Part shown: one piece after another, positions 8,717 through 17,335 of the stretch | Numbering within the stretch: position 1 is the first letter of the stretch | Layout of the letters: every line of letters starts with the position of its first letter | NCBI GenBank assembly: GCA_029061225.1 | Contig: JAIDSM010000141.1 | Location: 1 to 64,000, forward strand | Direction: 5' to 3' | Source of the DNA: Muribaculaceae bacterium | GTDB taxonomy: Bacteria > Bacteroidota > Bacteroidia > Bacteroidales > Muribaculaceae | DNA: 64,000 nucleotides | Notes under the pieces: generated by a model | What the model saw: the letters and a program-made list of their open reading frames with translations, nothing else | Databases searched by the model: none | Told to the model about the DNA's origin: nothing | Position numbers and translations under genes: made by a program

Positions 8717-9151
8717 TTAAGACTTAACGAAATCTGAAGGTGTACGCTGCTCTGTCATCGATATAATTGCTTCTATACGTTCAATATAATCTTCAACGGG
8801 CATATACATAGGTTTGACGTCTGATTCTTTCCAATCAAACAAATCTTCATAGTCTCCAGTCTGTCTCATGGTAAATAATCTTCCTAATAATTGGGAATCT
8901 TCAGATTTCAAAATACCTTGTCTGACAAAAGAAAGTCCTATCATACGAACGATACCCTTATGGGATGACGCTTCTATACCATTATGAATCAGAAGTGCTG
9001 CACTTGCGTAGTATGCCGCATAGTACAACCGATTGGCTGCAAGATTCCAATACCCAAGATTACCTATATCCGTAGCCTCTTTTAATGTTTGTCTTGCTCT
9101 TTCTAATCTATAAAATACTATATCGTTTCTTTCCTGTGATTTTAAGGTCAT
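8717..9151 (-). CDS. HEPN-domain protein, partner of the MNT nucleotidyltransferase
   Basis: A 144-residue all-helical HEPN protein. Helix motif NRLYYAAYYASAALLIHNG and the segment RQTGDY (about residue 96) mark the family. In HepT toxins the catalytic motif is RX4-6H; here the corresponding site reads R-x4-Y, so ribonuclease activity is uncertain. It is the second gene of a two-gene unit, 6 bp after the MNT gene, the classic HEPN/MNT arrangement in which the nucleotidyltransferase AMPylates and neutralises its partner. Confidence 0.8.
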   Translation of the reverse strand: MTLKSQERNDIVFYRLERARQTLKEATDIGNLGYWNLAANRLYYAAYYASAALLIHNGIEASSHKGIVRMIGLSFVRQGILKSEDSQLLGRLFTMRQTGDYEDLFDWKESDVKPMYMPVEDYIERIEAIISMTEQRTPSDFVKS

Positions 9152-9157
9152 GGAGCA

Positions 9158-9496
9158 TTAGTTTTGAAATATTACAACCTTATCTTTCTCCACATTTTTA
9201 TAAAAAGGCAAGAAACTCCTTTTCAACCACCCTGCAAATGAATATAACCGTGGATTTACCATTTCATCATAAAGCATACCAATAGCGGCAAAAGGCCATG
9301 CATAGACATCCCATTCAGACCATGGCACTCTTTCTTCTCCGGGAATCAGAATCTGTAGATCCCAATCAGAATCTTCGTGAGCATCACCTCTTGCCCGTGA
9401 TCCATACAAAGCTACTTGAGATCCTTTTGGAAGAATCTCAGCCGCCTTATTTTGTAGGGCTTGGACAAGCACTGTATATTTCTCCTCTTGCGACAT
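9158..9496 (-). CDS. MNT-type minimal nucleotidyltransferase
   Basis: A 112-residue nucleotidyltransferase-fold protein with the signature GSRARGDAHEDSDWDLQIL at about residues 31-49: the GS motif and the two metal-binding aspartates of DxD are intact. In type VII toxin-antitoxin pairs (MntA/HepT) this protein transfers AMP to a tyrosine of the HEPN toxin. It is upstream of and close to the HEPN gene. Its start lies about 110 bp downstream of the Nmad3 gene end, so read-through from the Nmad operon is possible. Confidence 0.83.
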   Translation of the reverse strand: MSQEEKYTVLVQALQNKAAEILPKGSQVALYGSRARGDAHEDSDWDLQILIPGEERVPWSEWDVYAWPFAAIGMLYDEMVNPRLYSFAGWLKRSFLPFYKNVEKDKVVIFQN

Positions 9497-9606
9497 AGGT
9501 TTTCTATTTTATTTTATCATACACTGTTTAGCCACTCTTTACTATTATGACAAATATTTAAAGCTTATTGTTTTTGGATATCCATTAGATGCAGTATTAA
9601 TTTCTC

Positions 9607-10416
9607 TCAAACCACATGTAATTGACAGATTTTCTTAATCCATCCTATAGCTTCTTCTGTACATTCCCAGATCATCTCTTGTCCTATAGTTGCGGATTGG
9701 AAATATTCTTTATTTTCCGGTTGCTTAGGAGAATGACCAATCTTAATTTCTTTAAAGAAATCAGGTAACTTCCACTTTGACCGAGTCATTCCCGAAGCGG
9801 TAAGTATAAGTTCCGGAGAGAATTTCAACATAGAAGCTCCGGGAGCAACCGGTAAAAAATCAAGATGCTCGGTAGGCAAAAATATTGCATCGCTCCGGCT
9901 CCCTTCTTTAATTCTACCGACGTGAGGATGTTCCATTAGCCAATCAGGAATATCATTATCGCCTGATAAGATGCTACCTACCTGCATGTACCCATATATG
10001 AGCTGAATATCGGGAGCGTTTCGTTTATATCTTAACTTTCCAGTCACATATTCTGTCTCACGAAACCAACCGAAAAACAAGAATAAATCTCCTTCTCCAA
10101 AATCATTGTTTCTTAATTCTGACAATGATTGATCAGCCTGTCCAAACGCAGGCTTCCAACCCTCTTTCCTATATTTCACTTCCATTATAAGATCCGGATC
10201 AAGATGACAGCCGCCATCTCTTTTGAGTTGCGTCCGAGGTCTTAATTCTGATATAATATCAAAAAAAGAACGATGATCAATGACAAGAGAGTTATAACGA
10301 TCCTTTCCTGTGCTGTCAGGTATAGGAAACGGAAGTAATGTGCCGTCCGGCAGAATGGCATTCGGCTGCCCTCCGTTCTTAGAATCAAACCCTTTTCTAC
10401 TGAAACTTACTTTCAT
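9607..10416 (-). CDS. Nmad3 family putative nucleotide-modification protein
   Basis: A 269-residue protein matching, by recognition, nucleotide modification associated domain 3 (Nmad3): it begins MKVSFSRKGFDSKNGG and continues with ILPDGTLLPFPIPD, the family's N-terminal hallmark. The biochemical activity is undefined; Iyer et al. proposed the Nmad families from gene neighbourhoods of phage and bacterial base-modification systems. The start at 10416 (fourth codon of the longest frame) forms an exact ATGA overlap with the Nmad2 gene. It is last in a four-gene translationally coupled operon. The region is more AT-rich than the thi operon next to it. Confidence 0.78.
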   Translation of the reverse strand: MKVSFSRKGFDSKNGGQPNAILPDGTLLPFPIPDSTGKDRYNSLVIDHRSFFDIISELRPRTQLKRDGGCHLDPDLIMEVKYRKEGWKPAFGQADQSLSELRNNDFGEGDLFLFFGWFRETEYVTGKLRYKRNAPDIQLIYGYMQVGSILSGDNDIPDWLMEHPHVGRIKEGSRSDAIFLPTEHLDFLPVAPGASMLKFSPELILTASGMTRSKWKLPDFFKEIKIGHSPKQPENKEYFQSATIGQEMIWECTEEAIGWIKKICQLHVV

Positions 10417-11165
10417 CTCGCACATCCTTTCTTTTTTTCATTTTTTTGTCTTATGTCGGGTTTAATATCAGAAACATTCTCCCATTCAGTGATGGATGTA
10501 TCAGGATAAGAAACAGGAATATTACCGACAATACCATTTTCTACCCCCATCTTTTTAGCAGAATTCCTAACATATTCAATAAATTCCTCTATTATTGGCT
10601 CTCTCTTCAGACTCTGACCTTTTGCTTTATGAACAAGAGGTCTATAATAATCCGGAACTTCAAGACGGTTATCTCGAGTGAAGTAATAAAACTCCCTACA
10701 CACCAATGAATTTTTACCATACAGATAATCGCGTTTCGCAACCTCGGCACCCTCATGATCACAGGTATTAGGTTCCGCTACCACATTTCCCTCTTTATCC
10801 GTATGCTCTTTATGATAAATATTATCACCAGACCATCTAGCATCGAAAACAGTCACATTCGGATTGCTGCGTTTTTCCGGGAATCTTTTCCAATACTCAT
10901 CCAAAGGAATTTGTTCGTCAATTTTTGCAAGATAGATAAGTTTTTCGTGTCCAGGTTCACATCTATCAATTCCACCTCCATAAACTTCAGAATTGTGAGT
11001 AGTGCATGCCGTCCAACCGGCAATCCATGTACCGTTAACACTGTTTGGACTTCTCCGAATCGATGGCTTGCAGGTTGCAAGCGTAAGTACGCCCCACAGA
11101 GGATTCGGGGCAAACAATGAATCGTGGACAATCTTATATGACCACATTTTTGGTTCTTTTTTCAT
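10413..11165 (-). CDS. Nmad2 family putative nucleotide-modification protein
   Basis: 250 residues, recognised as nucleotide modification associated domain 2 by the N-terminal pattern FAPNPLWGVLTLATCKPSIR (about residues 18-37) and GTWIAGW. The function is unknown; family members sit in predicted nucleotide-modification loci. It overlaps both neighbours by 4 bp (ATGA at 11162-11165 and 10413-10416), so expression is coupled to the A1S_2505-like and Nmad3 genes. The C-terminal 30 residues are charged and probably disordered. Confidence 0.78.
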   Translation of the reverse strand: MKKEPKMWSYKIVHDSLFAPNPLWGVLTLATCKPSIRRSPNSVNGTWIAGWTACTTHNSEVYGGGIDRCEPGHEKLIYLAKIDEQIPLDEYWKRFPEKRSNPNVTVFDARWSGDNIYHKEHTDKEGNVVAEPNTCDHEGAEVAKRDYLYGKNSLVCREFYYFTRDNRLEVPDYYRPLVHKAKGQSLKREPIIEEFIEYVRNSAKKMGVENGIVGNIPVSYPDTSITEWENVSDIKPDIRQKNEKKKGCAR

Positions 11166-12316
11166 TTTCTCCAGTTAAATTCTATTCCTAATACTTCGTT
11201 AGCATGATATTTCCAGACTTCCTGATCAAAGTTTGGTGTATAGCGTGACATGACGAGCCGGTCCTCCTTTGTCAATTCATCGGGATGCCAAGGTTGAAAT
11301 CCATAGCATCTCTCCGGAATGCTTACGGGATTATCACACCAATCGAGTTGATAAAAGACTGTCCCTACTCTTGTCATTTTCCTACACATCTCAGGACGTA
11401 TACAATGATTATCAAGAGCAAAGGCATAATATGCCTCTCTCCCTTCCTCATTTCTTCCGAATGTCCCGAGTGCAAAGGTATACTCAGTGCCTCCATCCTT
11501 CAATTCCATCTCTATTACATCTCCTGTGTATATGTAATCTCCATTTGCATCCTTATAAGGTGTCCGCACTCCTGCGAAAATTGCAGGACAGCAATACCCA
11601 CGTCCGCGGCATTCATCCTCAAAATAATCTTCAACTATGTCTTGATTATGAGTTTCTGCAAACTCCTTATTTCGTGTCCAGACATATAAATCACCGGTCC
11701 TCCAGAAAAAGAAATCTCCAAAATCAGCATAACCAAAACGATCACGGTCTATTACATATCTTATATGTATTTCCGGTTTAGGGGCAGCCAGAATTCGCGC
11801 CCCTATGATGTATTTATATTCTTCACATAACCGCTTAAGATCTTCTTCTGTAATAGCCTTTGGTATCTTGACCCTCTTTTTCTCCGGGACTATTCCAAAC
11901 GCAACAGCACTTACAAATACTTCTTTTGTAAGGATAGCCATCCATTTCTTTGGAATGGCAACATTATACAGATCAAGAGCCTTTTGAAAGAGAGGTGCCA
12001 TTTCTTCATCCGAATACCCTGCTGAACCACATCCTACTCTCGTAACTAAAAATCTATTGTCAGGATGAGATCTCGCATATTTTATGAAATTATCTACGTA
12101 TGGTCTAATTTCATCAATTGTCAGATGACTTGTTGGGATAGCATAGCACTTGCCGGTAGGCCCTGCACCGACTCCCCATTCCGCACCAAAACGCTCACAT
12201 GCCATAAGTGAAGCACCTCCGCGATGATGGCCCTTAAGATTACTTCCAAACACAAAAATCTCGCACATCGACAATTCCGTGATTTTTTCGGGTGTTATTC
12301 TTCCTACCATAATCAT
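11162..12316 (-). CDS. A1S_2505-like N-terminal domain fused to a YopX-like C-terminal domain
   Basis: A 384-residue two-part protein. The N-terminal 120 residues match the A1S_2505 'phage non-structural protein' family: IFVFGSNLKGHHRGGA, FGAEWGVGAGPTGKCYAIPT and VTRVGCGSAGYSDEEMAPLF, a glycine-rich fold reminiscent of macro (ADP-ribose-binding) domains. Residues from about 260 resemble YopX-type modules: PYKDANGDYIYTGDVIEM. The reaction is unknown; binding of an NAD- or nucleotide-derived ligand is an inference from the fold. The start at 12316 gives an ATGA overlap with the upstream ATPase gene; an ATG at 12349 is also possible but lies deep in that gene. Confidence 0.7.
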   Translation of the reverse strand: MIMVGRITPEKITELSMCEIFVFGSNLKGHHRGGASLMACERFGAEWGVGAGPTGKCYAIPTSHLTIDEIRPYVDNFIKYARSHPDNRFLVTRVGCGSAGYSDEEMAPLFQKALDLYNVAIPKKWMAILTKEVFVSAVAFGIVPEKKRVKIPKAITEEDLKRLCEEYKYIIGARILAAPKPEIHIRYVIDRDRFGYADFGDFFFWRTGDLYVWTRNKEFAETHNQDIVEDYFEDECRGRGYCCPAIFAGVRTPYKDANGDYIYTGDVIEMELKDGGTEYTFALGTFGRNEEGREAYYAFALDNHCIRPEMCRKMTRVGTVFYQLDWCDNPVSIPERCYGFQPWHPDELTKEDRLVMSRYTPNFDQEVWKYHANEVLGIEFNWRK

Positions 12317-13899
12317 TTCTGTGTATAGTTGTCTTTCATTGTCGTACAAATACGTGGAGTGTCAAGATGGCGGGTCGTTGATGAGAAATTGAGGCCGAGC
12401 TTGAAGAGACGGCGCGGGTCGTTGGCATAAGGAAGAGAGTATTGCTTCTGTTCGATCTGGGTCATAGCCTCCTCTGCCGACTTGTCGAACTTAAGCTCTA
12501 TTATATAGATGAATTTCGGAGTTTTCACCACGAGGTCTATGCGGCCGTCTGAGGTATGGACTTCCGTTTCCACTGCAACACCGAGGAGTGTCAGCAGGAT
12601 AAAAAGGGCATTGTGAAGATTGTTCTCATCATCCATCTTCATCTCGTATGGTATACCGGCCAGGAAAATGTCAAGATCCTTTACAAATTTCTCCGGTTTG
12701 CCAGTCCTCAGATCCATAATGATATTCTGCACCACTAAATCAGCCGTGCTACGTCGGGTCTTGACGTAATATGGAAGAAGGTCGTCGAAAAGAGACTGCC
12801 GTACTTCAAGATTTGGAACACCGAGTGTAACGTAGTCAGATTCAAAATCATAGTCCTTTATAGTTATGTAGCCTGTTTGATAAAGCAATGCCACGGGATT
12901 GGCGCTTTTCAGGTCAAGTCCTTCAAGAGTGTACATGGACACAATAGACGTCAATATTCCCTCTAAGTCAGCATCTACATTTTTCAATGCCTCAGCAATT
13001 ATGGTCGCTTTTCCCGAACGTCCCCAATAATTGGAGATACTCCTGTCCTGCATGGCATTGAGAACAGACCAAGGATTGTAAATGTCACTTCCTGTCTTTG
13101 CAAATCTGTAGCCGTCATAATTTTTTTTAAGTAAGCCATAGGTCTCCTCATAGGATATTTCATTTTCTTCTGCAAAAGCTCTTATTCCCTCCTTAAAATT
13201 ATCCAGAAGTTCCTTCTCTGTGATTCCGCATATATCCGAAAATTCATTTACAAATGTTATATCCCGGATATTATTGAGGTCGGAAAATATGCTAAGCTTA
13301 CTGAATCGACTGACTCCCGTCAGGAATACAAGCCTGATATGCTCAGCCGAGCTCTTGAAGTTGGAATAAACCGATGCAAGTTTAGCTTGATAATGCTCAA
13401 AAGTTTCATCCACATTGAGATTTCCGACAAGTGGCTTGTCGTATTCATCTACAAGAATGACGACCTGTCGACCGGTCTTTTCATGAGCGGTCGCTATGAT
13501 ATTTTGAAAACGTGTGGAAAGGGTTTCCGCTGTTTCCTGAATGCCGTATTCTTTCTCCCACTTCTTGAAAGTATTGTCAAGCAATGAATCAAGAAGACCC
13601 GGAACCTCATACTTTTCGGTATTGAGGTCAAGTCTTAAGACAGGATACGGCTTCCAATCCCAGTCGGTAGAATCAATATAGAGGCCCTTGAAGAGTTCTC
13701 TTCTACCCTTAAAGAAATACTGCAGGGAAGACAGAAAAAGACTCTTGCCGAACCGACGCGGACGGGCAAGGAAATAATATTTGTGTCCTGAAGAGATAAT
13801 CTTTTCTATATATTGAGTCTTGTCAACATACAGACAACCCATCTCTATTAGAGATTTGAAGTCCTGTTCTCCTATCGGGTATTTCACTGTGTCTGCCAT
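12313..13899 (-). CDS. AAA-ATPase_like / PDDEXK_9 protein, first gene of the Nmad operon
   Basis: 528 residues, paralogous to the protein at 157-1728 and sharing its whole architecture: YPIGEQDF and YVDKT at the N-terminus, modified P-loop ARPRRFGKS (about 43-51), Walker B-like VVILVDEYDKP (about 147), and a C-terminal nuclease-like DGRIDLV...IIELKFD. The family is usually seen as a single gene; here its stop overlaps the next start (ATGA, 12313-12316), tying it to the A1S_2505/Nmad2/Nmad3 genes. A GAGGAAAT ribosome-binding site precedes the ATG at 13899 and a promoter sits just upstream. Confidence 0.87.
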   Translation of the reverse strand: MADTVKYPIGEQDFKSLIEMGCLYVDKTQYIEKIISSGHKYYFLARPRRFGKSLFLSSLQYFFKGRRELFKGLYIDSTDWDWKPYPVLRLDLNTEKYEVPGLLDSLLDNTFKKWEKEYGIQETAETLSTRFQNIIATAHEKTGRQVVILVDEYDKPLVGNLNVDETFEHYQAKLASVYSNFKSSAEHIRLVFLTGVSRFSKLSIFSDLNNIRDITFVNEFSDICGITEKELLDNFKEGIRAFAEENEISYEETYGLLKKNYDGYRFAKTGSDIYNPWSVLNAMQDRSISNYWGRSGKATIIAEALKNVDADLEGILTSIVSMYTLEGLDLKSANPVALLYQTGYITIKDYDFESDYVTLGVPNLEVRQSLFDDLLPYYVKTRRSTADLVVQNIIMDLRTGKPEKFVKDLDIFLAGIPYEMKMDDENNLHNALFILLTLLGVAVETEVHTSDGRIDLVVKTPKFIYIIELKFDKSAEEAMTQIEQKQYSLPYANDPRRLFKLGLNFSSTTRHLDTPRICTTMKDNYTQK

Positions 13900-13916
13900 A
13901 TTTCCTCTTTTTAATG

Positions 13917-13948
13917 CAAAGATACGTTTTTTTTAATTATCTTGCAAA
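13917..13948 (-). promoter_or_regulatory. Promoter of the ATPase/Nmad operon
   Basis: On the minus strand, -33 TTTG (13948-13945) and -7 TATCTTTG (13924-13917) are 20 bp apart. The transcript would start about 10 nt before the start codon. It is back to back with the thiamine promoter. Confidence 0.75.
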
Positions 13949-13974
13949 TGAAAAAATTTTTACATCAAAATTAT

Positions 13975-14006
13975 TTTGTCGGAATGGAATTTTTGTATTA
14001 ACTTTG
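13975..14006 (+). promoter_or_regulatory. Promoter of the thiamine operon
   Basis: -33 TTTG (13975-13978) and -7 TAACTTTG (13999-14006), spacing 20 bp. It leads into the TPP riboswitch and thiS. Confidence 0.75.
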
Positions 14007-14052
14007 CCGATGGATTGGATGCTTGAGTGCTTCCAATCATGTTAATAATATA

Positions 14053-14136
14053 AACAGGGGTGTCTCTTTCCGGACACGGAATTGAGGCTGAGATTATACC
14101 CTATGAACTTGAAGCGGATAATACCGACGAAAGGAG
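14053..14136 (+). promoter_or_regulatory. TPP riboswitch
   Basis: Hallmark thi-box elements are present in order: ACAGGGGTGTC, a variable P3 arm GTGTC...GACAC, GGCTGAGATTATACCC, then TATGAACTTGAAGCGGATAA and TACCGACGAAAGGAG. These bind thiamine pyrophosphate and shut off the operon. The aptamer runs into the AAGGAG ribosome-binding site 6 nt before the thiS start, and ATAAA (14050-14054) could pair with TTTAT over the start codon, so control is probably at translation initiation. Confidence 0.93.
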
Positions 14137-14142
14137 ATTTTT

Positions 14143-14346
14143 ATGAAACTATTTGTAAACCAAAAGGAATACCATACGGATTCCAACCAATTGACAGTCG
14201 AAGAACTGCTCAATGAGATTCAGTCACTGAAGCCCGGCGTGGCAGTGGCGGTAAACGATAAAGTGGTGAGAAAAGTGAACTGGAATAGTACACTGCTCAC
14301 CGAGGGAGATCAGATTACCGTTATCACTGCAGTCTGCGGCGGCTGA
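14143..14346 (+). CDS. thiS: Sulfur carrier protein ThiS
   Basis: A 67-residue ubiquitin-fold carrier that brings sulfur as a C-terminal thiocarboxylate to thiazole synthesis. It ends in the required Gly-Gly (VITAVCGG). The start is set by an AAGGAG site. The stop overlaps the thiE start (TGATG). Confidence 0.95.
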   Translation: MKLFVNQKEYHTDSNQLTVEELLNEIQSLKPGVAVAVNDKVVRKVNWNSTLLTEGDQITVITAVCGG

Positions 14347-15470
14347 TGAAACTCATTGCAATCACAACGCCCGACTTCTTGCAGGAAGAAGACCTTGCCA
14401 TCCGCCGTCTTATCGACCGCGGATGGAATCGCGTGCATATACGCAAACCTGAGGCAGCTCGTGAGCAGTTAATCGGACTCATTGAAAGGATTCCCGTAAC
14501 ATACCGCCAATACATCTCCATTCATGATCATTTAGACCTTGCAGTCAAATACAACCTTGGTGGTGTACACCTCAATAGTAGGAATCCTTTTCCGCCGGTC
14601 GGGTGGAAAGGACTTATAAGCCGCAGTTGTCACTCCATAGAAGAGATCAAAAAATTTCCGGATCTTGACTATCTAACGCTCAGCCCAATCTTCGACAGTA
14701 TATCGAAACCCGGATATAAAAGCCGGTTCTCTCTGGAAACACTGAAAAATACGAATCTAAAGAATGTATATGCCTTGGGAGGTGTGACATTTTCGCAACT
14801 CCATAAACTAAAGGAAATAGGATTTGAGGGAGCCGCGATGCTTTCCGAGGCATGGAAAACCAAAATGGATCCACTTCAATATATTACCCATACCGATGCA
14901 GGACTTGAGGAAGCTCTGCGTGGAGGCTGCCGCTGGGTGCAGCTAAGAATGAAAGATGCCTCAGACTACGAATTCATCAGGATGGCTGGAAAGATTCTTC
15001 CTATATGCCGGAAATATAATGCTGTTCTTATAATCGACGACAGGGTGCATCTTGTAGACGCAATCGGAGCCGACGGCGTACATCTCGGAAAAAAAGACAT
15101 GCCGGTCAGGGAGGCAAGAAAGATACTCGGACCAGCAAAAATCATCGGAGCGACGGCAAATACCGAAGAAGACATACTCAATGCTAATGAAGACGGAGCC
15201 GACTATATCGGATTAGGGCCTTTCCGCTTCACGATAACTAAAAAAGGGCTCTCCCCTATTCTTGGTATTCAAGGATACGGAAGGATAATGTCTCACTGCA
15301 GGAATCGCGGCATCACGCTGCCCGTTGTCGCCATAGGAGGCATCACACTCGAAGATATCGGAGCACTGAGCCAAACGGGAGTTGACGGCATTGCAGTGTC
15401 CGGACTGATATTAACTTCAGAAGACAAAGAATCTACAACTAAAGAAATACTGAGATTATGGAAAAACTGA
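14346..15470 (+). CDS. thiE: ThiE-family fusion: TenI/ThiE-like domain plus thiamine-phosphate synthase
   Basis: 374 residues made of two tandem TIM-barrel domains. Residues 1 to about 172 are a divergent TenI/ThiE-like unit ([50 protein letters not shown]). Residues from about 180 are a canonical Thi[52 protein letters not shown] and AIGGI. ThiE joins thiazole phosphate and HMP-PP into thiamine phosphate; TenI relatives aromatise the thiazole tautomer, so the fusion may combine both last steps. It overlaps thiS (1 bp) and thiG (13 bp). Confidence 0.9.
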   Translation: MKLIAITTPDFLQEEDLAIRRLIDRGWNRVHIRKPEAAREQLIGLIERIPVTYRQYISIHDHLDLAVKYNLGGVHLNSRNPFPPVGWKGLISRSCHSIEEIKKFPDLDYLTLSPIFDSISKPGYKSRFSLETLKNTNLKNVYALGGVTFSQLHKLKEIGFEGAAMLSEAWKTKMDPLQYITHTDAGLEEALRGGCRWVQLRMKDASDYEFIRMAGKILPICRKYNAVLIIDDRVHLVDAIGADGVHLGKKDMPVREARKILGPAKIIGATANTEEDILNANEDGADYIGLGPFRFTITKKGLSPILGIQGYGRIMSHCRNRGITLPVVAIGGITLEDIGALSQTGVDGIAVSGLILTSEDKESTTKEILRLWKN

Positions 15471-16225
15471 CAATAGGAGGACATGAATTCGGTAGCCGGT
15501 TGTTTGTCGGCACCGGTAAATTCAGCTCCAACAAACTGATGGAAGAAGCCATAAAGGCTTCCGGAAGCGAGATGGTGACAGTAGCGCTGAAGAGGATTGA
15601 CACAGAAAACAGTGAGGACGATATGCTCCGCCATGTATTGTTGCCGGGCATTCAGCTTCTCCCCAATACTTCAGGAGTAAGAAACGCCAAAGAGGCGGTC
15701 TTGGCGGCACAGCTCGCCCGCGAGGCTTTCGAGACGGATTTCATAAAACTCGAGATTCATCCTGATCCCAAGTATCTCCTGCCCGACCCCATCGAAACCC
15801 TTAAGGCAACCGAACAACTTGCCAAAGAGGGCTTCATAGTGCTTCCCTATATCCAGGCAGACCCGGTGCTCTGCAAACGCCTTGAAGAAGCCGGCACTTC
15901 GGCGGTCATGCCGCTCGCCGCTCCAATAGGCACGAACAAAGGTCTGGTGGTGAAAGACATGATTGAAATAATAATCGCTGAGAGTCGGGTGCCTGTGGTA
16001 GTGGATGCCGGTCTCGGAGCACCGTCTCATGCCGCCGAGGCTATGGAGATGGGTGCCGACGCAGTGCTCGTCAATACGGCAATAGCCATCGCCGGGAATC
16101 CTGTCGCTATGGCACGCGCGTTCGCTAAGGCTGTGGAAGCCGGACGTGAAGCATTTGAAGCCGGGCTCGGTATTAAATCGGATATAGCAGTAGCAAGCAG
16201 TCCCTTAACTTCATTTTTAAGCTGA
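15458..16225 (+). CDS. thiG: Thiazole synthase
   Basis: 255 residues, full length. It forms the thiazole phosphate from 1-deoxy-D-xylulose 5-phosphate, dehydroglycine and ThiS thiocarboxylate. GTGKF near the N-terminus, the catalytic-lysine segment [16 protein letters not shown] (about residue 95), the [12 protein letters not shown] segment and [20 protein letters not shown] with phosphate-binding NTAIA are all visible. The ATG at 15458 overlaps the thiE end. Confidence 0.96.
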   Translation: MEKLTIGGHEFGSRLFVGTGKFSSNKLMEEAIKASGSEMVTVALKRIDTENSEDDMLRHVLLPGIQLLPNTSGVRNAKEAVLAAQLAREAFETDFIKLEIHPDPKYLLPDPIETLKATEQLAKEGFIVLPYIQADPVLCKRLEEAGTSAVMPLAAPIGTNKGLVVKDMIEIIIAESRVPVVVDAGLGAPSHAAEAMEMGADAVLVNTAIAIAGNPVAMARAFAKAVEAGREAFEAGLGIKSDIAVASSPLTSFLS

Positions 16226-17334
16226 TGTTTTCTGAAGTATTATCTCATTATGACTGGCAGGAGACAACCGACAGAATACTATCTAAGACAGCGTCCGACG
16301 TCGAGCGTGCCCTCTCGAAAAGAAATCCCGGCATAGAGGATTTCATGGCCCTCGTCTCCCCTGCCGCCGAGCCATATCTCGAAAATATGGCCGTGCTCAG
16401 CCGATACTATACTCATGAAAGATTCGGAAAGACAATTTCCATGTATATTCCGATGTATATCACCAATTCATGCACAAACTCCTGTGTCTACTGTGGCTTC
16501 AACCGCCATAATAAATTCGAACGGGTCATACTCTCCATGTCTCAGATAGAGGATGAATGCAAGGCTATCAGAAAACTCGCCCCATTTGAGAATCTTCTCC
16601 TTGTTACGGGTGAGAATCCGAAGATGGCAGGAACGGACTATCTTGAAAAAGCATTGAAAACCTGCCGCCCATACTTCAACAATCTCTCGATGGAAGTAAT
16701 GCCTCTCCGGACGGAAGATTACGAACGTCTCACACACTCCGGCCTCAACGGAGTAGTCTGCTTTCAGGAAACATACAACAGAAACAAATACAAGACCTAT
16801 CATCCGGCAGGGATGAAATCCAACTTTGAATGGAGAGTAAATGGCTTCGACCGCATGGGAACTGCAGGTCTCCACAAAATTGGAATGGGCGTACTGATAG
16901 GGCTTGAAGACTGGCGTACCGATGTAACAATGATGGCACTTCATTTACGCTACCTTCAGAAACATTATTGGCGTTCACGCTTCAGTGTCAACTTCCCCAG
17001 GATGCGCCCTGCCGCAGGAGGTTTTCAGCCTAATGTCGTGATGACCGACAAAGAACTCGCCCAACTGACATTCGCATTCCGTATCTTCGACCATGACGTG
17101 GATATTTCTTATTCTACAAGAGAATACCCAAACTTCCGCGACAATATGATGGCTCTTGGGGTAACCTCGATGAGTGCCGGGTCGAAGACAGATCCCGGTG
17201 GGTATTACACATATCCGCAATCGCTGGAGCAATTCGCTGTCAGCGATGAGAGAACTCCGCAAGAGGTTGCTGTAGCTATCCGTAAAGGTGGCTATGAAGT
17301 GGTTTGGAAAGACTGGGATAAAGTTTTTGACTGA
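16225..17334 (+). CDS. thiH: 2-iminoacetate synthase (tyrosine lyase)
   Basis: A 369-residue radical SAM enzyme that cleaves tyrosine to dehydroglycine for ThiG. The cluster-binding CTNSCVYC (Cx3Cx2C, about residues 83-90) is intact, and the C-terminal domain carries SAGSKTDPGGY. This anaerobic route, in place of ThiO, fits a strict gut anaerobe. Its start overlaps the thiG stop (TGATG). Confidence 0.96.
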   Translation: MFSEVLSHYDWQETTDRILSKTASDVERALSKRNPGIEDFMALVSPAAEPYLENMAVLSRYYTHERFGKTISMYIPMYITNSCTNSCVYCGFNRHNKFERVILSMSQIEDECKAIRKLAPFENLLLVTGENPKMAGTDYLEKALKTCRPYFNNLSMEVMPLRTEDYERLTHSGLNGVVCFQETYNRNKYKTYHPAGMKSNFEWRVNGFDRMGTAGLHKIGMGVLIGLEDWRTDVTMMALHLRYLQKHYWRSRFSVNFPRMRPAAGGFQPNVVMTDKELAQLTFAFRIFDHDVDISYSTREYPNFRDNMMALGVTSMSAGSKTDPGGYYTYPQSLEQFAVSDERTPQEVAVAIRKGGYEVVWKDWDKVFD

Positions 17335-17335
17335 A

